NCBI GenBank assembly: GCA_018817865.1
Contig: JAHITG010000533.1
Location: forward strand, 1-18,984
Length of the DNA stretch: 18,984 nucleotides
Direction: 5' to 3'
Source of the DNA: Spirochaetota bacterium
GTDB taxonomy: Bacteria; Spirochaetota; JAHITG01
Part shown: positions 1 to 5,693 of the stretch, piece after piece
Layout of the letters: each line of letters starts with the position of its first letter
Position numbering within the stretch: the first letter of the stretch is position 1
Notes under the pieces: model-generated
The model's database searches: none
What the model was told of the DNA's origin: nothing
What the model saw: only the letters and a program-made list of their open reading frames with translations
Translations under genes and position numbers: made by a program

Positions 1-383
1 GCATATTTAACAGACTCTTTTGCCAGTTCTATCACTTCTTCCGGCTTCTTCTTCAGCTTATACTTCATATGAATATCAGAAGTGGCAATAAATGTATGGA
101 TTCCCGGATTTTTAGAATACTTTACCGCATCCCAGCAGGCAGTTATATCCTTTTTTACCGCCCTGGCAAGCCCCAGTATCTTCGGGCCTTTTACATGCTG
201 CGCGATCTGTTTTACTGCTTCAAATTGGACAGGAGATGATATCGGGAACCCGGCTTCAATAGCATCCACTTTCAATTTTGCCAGCTGTTTGGCAAAATTC
301 AGCTTTGCATCGATGCTCATACTGAATCCCGGTGCCTGCTCTCCGTCTCTGAGTGTCGTATCAAATATATATATTTTTTTCAT
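1..383 (-). CDS. leuA: 2-isopropylmalate synthase, N-terminal part (cut by window edge)
   Basis: The first 127 codons are present and the rest lies beyond base 1. The enzyme condenses acetyl-CoA with 2-oxoisovalerate, the first committed step of leucine synthesis, in the cytoplasm. The protein opens with MKKIYIFDTTLRDGEQAPGF, the DTTLRDGEQ-PG signature of the LeuA/HMGL-like TIM barrel, with the metal-binding Asp and catalytic Arg in it. It continues with the family pattern of an alpha helix and then a short IEAGFP strand. The ATG at 383 follows an AAGG ribosome site with a 6-nt gap. It is the last visible gene of the ilvB-ilvN-ilvC-leuA run and lies 228 bases after ilvC, a gap filled by two hairpin repeats. 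Because only the N-terminus is visible, an isopropylmalate synthase relative such as citramalate or homocitrate synthase cannot be fully excluded, but the operon favours LeuA. Confidence 0.9.
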   Translation of the reverse strand, partial: MKKIYIFDTTLRDGEQAPGFSMSIDAKLNFAKQLAKLKVDAIEAGFPISSPVQFEAVKQIAQHVKGPKILGLARAVKKDITACWDAVKYSKNPGIHTFIATSDIHMKYKLKKKPEEVIELAKESVKY

Positions 384-441
384 TTTAAACCTTATATGCC
401 GGCTCTTTTAGCTTTATTGTAAAATGATATAAGTATCGGTC

Positions 442-476
442 CGCAGGGTGCTTGTCCCCGAAGGGGATAGCCTGCG
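442..476. repeat. Hairpin repeat, copy 1 (REP-like)
   Basis: The outer stem CGCAGG (442-447) pairs with CCTGCG (471-476). The inner stem TCCCC (455-459) pairs with GGGGA (463-467) around a GAA loop. The sequence closely resembles a second copy 25 bases further on. Both sit between ilvC and leuA. It has no T-run, so it does not look like an intrinsic terminator. Confidence 0.7.
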
Positions 477-500
477 ATACATTTAGAGAATAAAATTAAA

Positions 501-535
501 CGCAAGCTACTTGTGCCCGCAGGGTAAAGCTTGCG
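501..535. repeat. Hairpin repeat, copy 2 (REP-like)
   Basis: The outer stem CGCAAGCT (501-508) pairs perfectly with AGCTTGCG (528-535). The inner stem CCC (516-518) pairs with GGG (522-524). Compared with copy 1, the outer stem has changed on both sides so that pairing is kept (CGCAGG/CCTGCG against CGCAAG/CTTGCG). The shared core is CTTGT-CCCG-AGGG. Two diverged copies with kept pairing suggest a dispersed palindromic element. Confidence 0.7.
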
Positions 536-611
536 ACTACAATCTTTTATAATAAAATTCATCTAAATATCAGCCCTTCTAAGTCACAACCCGGCATCAT
601 TTATAAAGATC

Positions 612-1601
612 TTATTTTTTAAGCCAGGACATCATTTTTCTCAGCTTTGCACCGACCGTCTCGATCTGATGTTCTGCCATATGCCTTCGGGAAGCTTTAA
701 AAGCCGGCCTGTTAGCTTTATTCTCCAGTATCCATTCTCTGGCAAATTCTCCCTTCTGGATCTCTTCCAGGATTGTCTTCATCTCTTTCTTTGTTTTTTT
801 AGTGATGATCCTCGGACCTCTTGAATATTCCCCGTACTCGGCAGTGTCACTGATGGAATAATTCATCTGACCGATCCCGCCTTCATACATGAGATCAATA
901 ATAAGCTTTAATTCATGAAAAGTCTCAAAATATGCTATCTCAGGCTGGTATCCTGCTTCAACAAGAGTTTCAAATCCATTCTTTGCCAGTTCCACCAATC
1001 CGCCGCAAAGAACGACCTGTTCACCGAACAGATCTGTTTCCGTCTCTTCCTGAAATGTTGTTTCCAGAATACCGGCACGGCCGGCACCGATACCGCAGGC
1101 ATGAGCTATTGCCAGTTCAAGTGCTTTTTTGCTCGGGTTCTGATATACTGCTACCAGGGCAGGAACACCTGATTTTTCAGTATAGGTTCTTCTTACCAGA
1201 TGCCCGGGTCCTTTTGGAGCAACCATATAGACATCCACATCTTTTGGAGGTGTGATCTGTCCAAAATGAATGTTAAACCCATGAGAAAAGACAAGAGCTT
1301 TTCCCTTTTTCAGGTTATCTTTTATCTCATTCTCATATACGACAGGCTGCAATTCGTCCGGAACAAGTATCTGAATGATATCCGCCTTTGCAGAAGCCTC
1401 TTTAGCGGTCATCGGTGTAAACCCTGCCTTTACGGCTAATCTATAATTCTCTGTACCTTCCTTTTCTGCTACAATTACTTTAAATCCGCTGTCTTTAAGG
1501 TTCTGTCCCTGGGCATGCCCCTGAGACCCAAATCCGATGATAGCAATCGTCTTTTCCTTTAAAATTTTTGATTTGCTGTCCTTATCATAGTACATCTTCA
1601 T
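612..1601 (-). CDS. ilvC: Ketol-acid reductoisomerase (acetohydroxyacid isomeroreductase), class I
   Basis: This enzyme isomerises and reduces 2-acetolactate and 2-aceto-2-hydroxybutyrate to the dihydroxy acids of the valine and isoleucine pathways, in the cytoplasm. The 329-residue length is typical of the short class I enzyme. The Rossmann dinucleotide motif GFGSQGHAQ is near residue 23. The central VAPKGPGHLVR motif and the metal-site helix motifs EQVVLCGG and E...HELKLI-DL are present, followed by the C-terminal knotted helical domain. The ATG at 1601 follows GGAGG with a 9-nt gap, a strong ribosome site. The gene lies downstream of ilvN, separated by a 92-bp inverted repeat that ends about 22 bases before the start. 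The cofactor loop after the second strand reads VAEKEGTENY instead of the usual V-G-L-R-x-G-S-x-S pattern, so the usual 2'-phosphate-binding Arg and Ser residues are not in place. Confidence 0.97.
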   Translation of the reverse strand: MKMYYDKDSKSKILKEKTIAIIGFGSQGHAQGQNLKDSGFKVIVAEKEGTENYRLAVKAGFTPMTAKEASAKADIIQILVPDELQPVVYENEIKDNLKKGKALVFSHGFNIHFGQITPPKDVDVYMVAPKGPGHLVRRTYTEKSGVPALVAVYQNPSKKALELAIAHACGIGAGRAGILETTFQEETETDLFGEQVVLCGGLVELAKNGFETLVEAGYQPEIAYFETFHELKLIIDLMYEGGIGQMNYSISDTAEYGEYSRGPRIITKKTKKEMKTILEEIQKGEFAREWILENKANRPAFKASRRHMAEHQIETVGAKLRKMMSWLKK

Positions 1602-1623
1602 AATTAAAATCCTCCATTGAATT

Positions 1624-1715
1624 GGTGCCGGGTCTTAACATTATCACTTTTAATATAATCTCCTTCGATAATGAATTAAATTTAAATAAAAGTGATAATG
1701 TTAAAACCCGGCACC
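1624..1715. repeat. 92-bp near-perfect inverted repeat between ilvN and ilvC
   Basis: The left arm (1624-1652, beginning GGTGCCGGGTCTTAAC) and right arm (1687-1715, ending GTTAAAACCCGGCACC) are reverse complements at 28 of 29 positions, around a 34-base AT-rich centre. The right arm ends 5 bases from the ilvN stop codon and the left arm ends just before the ilvC ribosome site. There is no coding content and no T-tract in the direction of transcription. The long arms and compact size fit a miniature inverted-repeat or REP-type element. A single copy is seen in this window. Confidence 0.85.
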
Positions 1716-1720
1716 TTTTA

Positions 1721-2197
1721 TTATTCCGTTCTTGCCATACAGACCTGGCCTGTACGTGCTAATTCTTTAATACCGTACGGTTTCAGCATTTTAATCAATG
1801 CATCGATCTTGATCATATGACCGACTGCCTCAATGATCAATTCATTAGATGCTACGTGCACGATCTTTGACCGAAAAACATCAACGATCTCAATAATTTC
1901 GGATCGGGTCTGCCTTGTCGCATTCACTTTAAGCAACACCAGTTCCCTTTCCACTTGAGGCACATTTGTCAGGTCTACAACTTTTATAACATCTATCAAT
2001 TTATTAAGCTGTTTTTTAACCTGGTCCATCACCCTTTCATCACCGTCGACAGCTATGGTCATTCTGGAGATAGTCGAATCTTCCGTCTCACCGACAGTCA
2101 GACTGGTGATATTGAACCCGCGGGCACTAAACAGCTGAGAAACCCTTGCCAGAACACCGGCATGATTTTCAACTAAAACTGAAAAAAGATACTTCAT
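1721..2197 (-). CDS. ilvN: Acetolactate synthase small (regulatory) subunit
   Basis: This is the regulatory partner of the catalytic subunit IlvB in acetohydroxyacid synthase. It normally activates the enzyme and confers valine feedback inhibition. The 158 residues match the usual short bacterial form. An N-terminal ACT domain (about residues 1-75) opens MKYLFSVLVENHAGVLARVS and contains the GFNITSL signature with its glycine. A second ACT-like domain (about 80-158) follows, with VNAT-TR-EI--IV and the HMIKIDALIKMLKPYGIKELARTG ending (shown here only as a family pattern; residues about 126-150). The ATG at 2197 follows AAGGTGG. It lies 20 bases downstream of ilvB, so the two subunits are probably cotranscribed and translated in stoichiometry. 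No unusual residues are evident. Confidence 0.96.
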   Translation of the reverse strand: MKYLFSVLVENHAGVLARVSQLFSARGFNITSLTVGETEDSTISRMTIAVDGDERVMDQVKKQLNKLIDVIKVVDLTNVPQVERELVLLKVNATRQTRSEIIEIVDVFRSKIVHVASNELIIEAVGHMIKIDALIKMLKPYGIKELARTGQVCMARTE

Positions 2198-2217
2198 CTT
2201 TATCCACCTTGATCTAT

Positions 2218-3954
2218 TTAAGATAATCCGTGTTCCAGCATTTTATCCAGAGGAGCACCTGCCGGAACCATCGGTAATACATTCTCTTCCTGCTCGATCC
2301 TGAAATCAACAACAACCGGTTCTTTAATCGAGATAACCTCTTTAAGTACCGACTTCACATCTTTTGGATCATCAACTCTATATCCTTTAACACTATACGC
2401 TTCAGCTACTTTTTTAAAATCCGGGATCATATCCGGACATTTCTTATCAGGACCGGCACAGACCGGTTTGCAGTTTTTCTGCCTTCCCAGACAGGTACCA
2501 GCATACCTTTTGTCAAAAAAGAGATCCTGCCATTGCCTCACCATACCAAGGTACCCATTATTCAGGATCAGGACTTTTACAGGGATCTGATAATTTGCCA
2601 CCGTAGCCAGTTCCTGGATATTCATCTGGGTAGATCCATCACCGGCAATATCAACTACCAGCTTATCCGGATTGCAGACCTGGGCACCCATGGCAGCAGG
2701 AAAGCCGTATCCCATGGTTCCCAATCCGCCGCTTGAAAGCAATGACCTCGCTTTCTGGAATTTATAGAATTGAGCCGTCCACATCTGATGCTGCCCGACT
2801 TCAGTTACGATGATCGCATCGCCTTTTGTCAGGTCATACAGGGTCTCAATAACAAACTGAGGTTTGATCACTTTATCACTCTTTGTATAAGAAAGCGGAT
2901 ATTTCTTTTTAAGATCACTAACATAATCTACCCAGTTCTTTATATCACACTTTTTAATGATCTTGTTCAGTTCTTTAAGAACCCCTTTTGCATCTCCTAC
3001 AATGGGAAGGTCCACATTGACGCTTTTACTGATCGAGGTCGGATCTATGTCTATATGTATGATCTTGGCATGAGGTGCAAATTCATCCAGTTTTCCTGTT
3101 ACCCTGTCATCAAACCGGGCCCCTACTGAAATAATAAGATCAGATTCCTGGATCGCCCGGTTAGCATATGCTGTCCCGTGCATACCAAGCATGGAGAGGC
3201 TTAAAGGATGATCTGTCGGTATTCCTCCGAGTCCCAGAAGGGTCATGGTGACCGGTATACCGGATTTTTCCACAAATTCCTTTAATTCATTCTGGGATCC
3301 CGATATGATAACACCGTTTCCCGCATAAATGATCGGTTTTTTAGCATGCAGGATCATCTGCACAGCTTTTTGTATTTGTTTAATATTCCCTTTAATAGTA
3401 GGATTATAACTCCGCATTTCAACATTAGTGATCTTTTTGAATTCACATGATGCCTTCTGGACATCCGAAGGAACATCTATCAGAACAGGCCCTGGACGGC
3501 CGGTCCGTGCGATAAAAAAGGCTTCTTTGATCACCCGGTGCAGGTCTTTTACATCCTTTACAAGATAATTATGCTTGGTAATAGGATACGTTATTCCCGT
3601 AATATTTACTTCCTGAAAGGCATCGTTTCCGATCATCTTTGATGCCACCTGACCTGTAATAGCAACCATGGGAACCGAATCCATGTAAGCAGTCGCCAAT
3701 CCGGTTACAAGATTCGTTGCTCCCGGGCCGGAAGTAGCGATACAGACACCTGTTTTCCCTGATGATCTGGCATATCCGTCTGCAGCATGTGCAGCAGCCT
3801 GCTCATGCCTGACAAGATAAAAATTGATCTTATCGGAAAAATTATATAGAGTATCGAACAACGATATAACGGATCCGCCCGGATAACCGAATATAGTATC
3901 TACCCCTTCATCAAGAAGTGTGTCAATAATTATTTCTGAACCTGTTTTTTTCAA
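2218..3954 (-). CDS. ilvB: Acetolactate synthase large (catalytic) subunit
   Basis: This thiamine-diphosphate enzyme joins two pyruvates, or pyruvate and 2-oxobutyrate, at the head of the valine, leucine and isoleucine pathways. The 578 residues contain the N-terminal pyrimidine-binding domain with the catalytic glutamate at E51 (VRHEQAAAHAADGYAR) and the SGPGATN motif. The central FAD-binding domain has VGARFDDRVTG. The C-terminal ThDP/Mg domain has GDGSTQMN at 438-445 and NNGYLGMVRQWQ. The start is a TTG at 3954. An in-frame TGA lies two codons upstream, no ATG is available nearby, and AGAGGT sits 8 nt before the TTG. After the LFFDKRYAGT segment there is an insertion with four cysteines (C488, C495, C499, C506) before PDFKKVAEAY, which many AHAS proteins lack. 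It is the first gene of the operon. Confidence 0.97.
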   Translation of the reverse strand: MKKTGSEIIIDTLLDEGVDTIFGYPGGSVISLFDTLYNFSDKINFYLVRHEQAAAHAADGYARSSGKTGVCIATSGPGATNLVTGLATAYMDSVPMVAITGQVASKMIGNDAFQEVNITGITYPITKHNYLVKDVKDLHRVIKEAFFIARTGRPGPVLIDVPSDVQKASCEFKKITNVEMRSYNPTIKGNIKQIQKAVQMILHAKKPIIYAGNGVIISGSQNELKEFVEKSGIPVTMTLLGLGGIPTDHPLSLSMLGMHGTAYANRAIQESDLIISVGARFDDRVTGKLDEFAPHAKIIHIDIDPTSISKSVNVDLPIVGDAKGVLKELNKIIKKCDIKNWVDYVSDLKKKYPLSYTKSDKVIKPQFVIETLYDLTKGDAIIVTEVGQHQMWTAQFYKFQKARSLLSSGGLGTMGYGFPAAMGAQVCNPDKLVVDIAGDGSTQMNIQELATVANYQIPVKVLILNNGYLGMVRQWQDLFFDKRYAGTCLGRQKNCKPVCAGPDKKCPDMIPDFKKVAEAYSVKGYRVDDPKDVKSVLKEVISIKEPVVVDFRIEQEENVLPMVPAGAPLDKMLEHGLS

Positions 3955-3984
3955 TGGTCAATACCTCTAAGTGAAATTCCTACA

Positions 3985-4012
3985 ATAATATATCAAGTAA
4001 ATAAAATGTCAA
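3985..4012 (-). promoter_or_regulatory. Promoter for the ilvBNC-leuA operon
   Basis: On the minus strand a perfect TTGACA (-35, plus coordinates 4007-4012) is followed after 16 bases by TATTAT (-10, 3985-3990). The expected transcript start is near 3978, about 24 nt before the TTG start of ilvB. A leader that short leaves no room for a T-box, attenuator or leader peptide. Confidence 0.7.
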
Positions 4013-4020
4013 ACATTTTT

Positions 4021-4123
4021 TGCAAAAAGAGTCTTTCGTAAAGAACTATAAATGCATTATATGCATTTTTAGTTCTTTACATTGCTTTTTGCATCCCTAA
4101 TGCATTTAACAATGCATTAGGGA
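4021..4123. repeat. Nested palindromes with four ATGCAT sites in the divergent spacer
   Basis: Three inverted repeats are visible. TGCAAAAAG (4021-4029) pairs with CTTTTTGCA (4085-4093). Inside it, GTAAAGAACT (4038-4047) pairs with AGTTCTTTAC (4071-4080) around a centre holding two ATGCAT words. Next to it TCCCTAATGCATT (4094-4106) and AATGCATTAGGGA (4111-4123) form a perfect 13-bp stem with a 4-nt loop. The block lies between the ilvB promoter and the putative psd promoter. It could be an operator array, a cruciform, or a mobile palindromic element. Confidence 0.75.
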
Positions 4124-4142
4124 TTATCAATACATAAATAAT

Positions 4143-4170
4143 TTGACTACGAAATATTAAAAAATATATT
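4143..4170 (+). promoter_or_regulatory. Probable promoter for psd-pssA
   Basis: TTGACT (4143-4148) and TATATT (4165-4170) are separated by 16 bases in an AT-rich stretch. The predicted transcript start is near 4177, only about 4 nt before the psd ATG, so the message may be nearly leaderless. This fits the absence of a ribosome site. Confidence 0.5.
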
Positions 4171-4180
4171 TGATCTCCAG

Positions 4181-4858
4181 ATGGTAAAAATAATTGACTC
4201 ATATATAAAAGGCCTGAAGGATGGACTGAATGTAATTATTCTTCATTTCATGCTGGTTTCTGTTTTATTACCCTTGTATATCCTGTTGTCTGCGTTCCAT
4301 TCGCTCATCCTGGCATGCCTGTTTCTGGTACTTATCTCTTTAATGTTGACAATTCACTTTTTCAGAGATCCTGTCCGTGAAACAAAATATCAAAACAACC
4401 TCCTTTATTCACCTGCTGATGGAATTATTTCATCTATTGATACGGTACAGGAAAAGACATATTTAAAAAAGAGATCTTACAGGATCAAGATTTTTATGAA
4501 CCTGTTCAATGTTCACAGGAACCGGATACCATTCACCGGAATAATCGACCATGTACAATATTCAAAAGGCCGGTTCCGATCTGCTTTTAAAGAAGTAGAA
4601 CAGAGCAATGAACAGTTCATTATTCGAATGAAGTCCATATTCGGAAAGATGATCATTAAACAGATAGCCGGATTGATCGCCCGAAGGCTCATCTGTAATA
4701 TAAAAAAAGGTGACAGAGTGAAGACCGGCCAGGGCTTTGGTATGATAAAATGCGGAAGCGCTGTGATCATCTATCTTCCCTCATCCATCAAGCTTAGTGT
4801 AAAAAAAGGCGATAAAGTAAAAGCAGGTATAACCGAACTAGCTTCCTTTAATAAATAG
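4181..4858 (+). CDS. psd: Phosphatidylserine decarboxylase
   Basis: This membrane enzyme decarboxylates phosphatidylserine to phosphatidylethanolamine. It is made as a proenzyme that cuts itself to create a pyruvoyl cofactor. The 225 residues match the short form of the family. Two hydrophobic segments (about 18-37 and 40-60) are followed by FFRDP and SPADG (D80), the IFMNLFNVHRNR motif with H112, QIAGLIARR at about 161-169, and IKCGSAVIIYLP. The Gly192-Ser193 bond is the expected self-cleavage site, and D80/H112/S193 match the known Asp-His-Ser arrangement. The next gene, 9 bases downstream, makes its substrate. No ribosome site precedes the ATG at 4181. A start inside the first membrane helix (M24) would remove part of the anchor, so 4181 is preferred. 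Confidence 0.95.
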   Translation: MVKIIDSYIKGLKDGLNVIILHFMLVSVLLPLYILLSAFHSLILACLFLVLISLMLTIHFFRDPVRETKYQNNLLYSPADGIISSIDTVQEKTYLKKRSYRIKIFMNLFNVHRNRIPFTGIIDHVQYSKGRFRSAFKEVEQSNEQFIIRMKSIFGKMIIKQIAGLIARRLICNIKKGDRVKTGQGFGMIKCGSAVIIYLPSSIKLSVKKGDKVKAGITELASFNK

Positions 4859-4867
4859 GAGACCTTA

Positions 4868-5563
4868 ATGAGAATAAAAAAAGACTTTATACCGAATTTC
4901 ATCTCTTTAAGCAGTATTCTATGTGGATTTATAGCTATTGTAATGGCAAGCCATAATCAACTGCAGTTTGCAGGCACCATGATCCTGCTGGGGGCCTTAT
5001 TTGATGGTTTAGACGGTACAGTTGCAAGAGCTCTCAAAACAACAAGCAACATAGGGAAAGAGATGGATTCTCTGGCTGATCTGTCCACCTTCGGACTGGC
5101 AGGCGGATACTTGCTCTATCAGGGAAGTCTTTATCAACTGGGAACACCCGGCATTCTTGTGGCTACTCTGATTCCCATGTGCGCAGCTATCCGTCTGGCA
5201 AGGTTTAATGTAAAACCATTAAAACGATATTTCGAAGGTCTGCCTACCACATGGGTCGGGATCACCATTGCCATCCTGACAGGATACTTCCGTCATATTT
5301 TTTCTCTTCAATTTATTATTATCTTTACAGTCTGCCTTTCTTTTTTAATGGTCAGTAAATTCAAATATTACAAGGTCGGTAAGAAGCACTTTGAATTTTC
5401 AAAGAGAAAAGTCATTATTTTGATACTTCTGGTATTTTTTCTTTTTATTAATTTTCAGATCACCCTTCTGAGTATGATCTTCTGGTATTCACTTTCCGGT
5501 GTGATCTTTTCATTCTTCCGTTCAAAACCGAAAATAGTAGAACCCTATAAAGTAAAATATTGA
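4868..5563 (+). CDS. pssA: CDP-diacylglycerol-serine O-phosphatidyltransferase
   Basis: This integral membrane enzyme transfers a phosphatidyl group from CDP-diacylglycerol to L-serine, giving phosphatidylserine for Psd. The CDP-alcohol phosphatidyltransferase signature DG-x2-AR-x8-G-x3-D-x3-D is complete: D49, G50, A53, R54, G63, D67 and D71. Hydrophobic segments fall at about 11-28, 33-48, 72-88, 91-110, 125-165 and 180-215, as expected for a multi-pass protein of this family. The 231-residue length is normal for the Bacillus-type enzyme. The ATG at 4868 follows TAGGAGA with a short gap. It forms an operon with psd. Confidence 0.95.
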   Translation: MRIKKDFIPNFISLSSILCGFIAIVMASHNQLQFAGTMILLGALFDGLDGTVARALKTTSNIGKEMDSLADLSTFGLAGGYLLYQGSLYQLGTPGILVATLIPMCAAIRLARFNVKPLKRYFEGLPTTWVGITIAILTGYFRHIFSLQFIIIFTVCLSFLMVSKFKYYKVGKKHFEFSKRKVIILILLVFFLFINFQITLLSMIFWYSLSGVIFSFFRSKPKIVEPYKVKY

Positions 5564-5693
5564 ACTGCCCTTCTTTATATTAACTGCTTAATATGAATAA
5601 TTTAACTTTTATTTCCTATCATAGCAGTAAAAAATCAAAAAAATCTTAAAACTTTAATTTAGAATTCATTTTTTTATCCGAAAATACTATTAG

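Noticed and set aside
82..411. Plus-strand open frame across the leuA start
   Set aside because: It runs opposite to leuA, whose DTTLRDGEQ motif is clear.
421..540. CRISPR array from the two hairpin repeats
   Set aside because: There are only two diverged copies and one spacer-like gap, with no cas genes. The compensatory stem changes fit a palindromic dispersed repeat instead.
1624..1715. Inverted repeat as an intrinsic terminator between ilvN and ilvC
   Set aside because: No T-tract follows the stem in the direction of transcription, and the arms are far longer than in a terminator. No separate ilvC promoter is evident.
3955..3980. T-box or leader-peptide attenuator before ilvB
   Set aside because: The promoter leaves a leader of about 24 nt, too short for either, and no T-box sequence is seen upstream.
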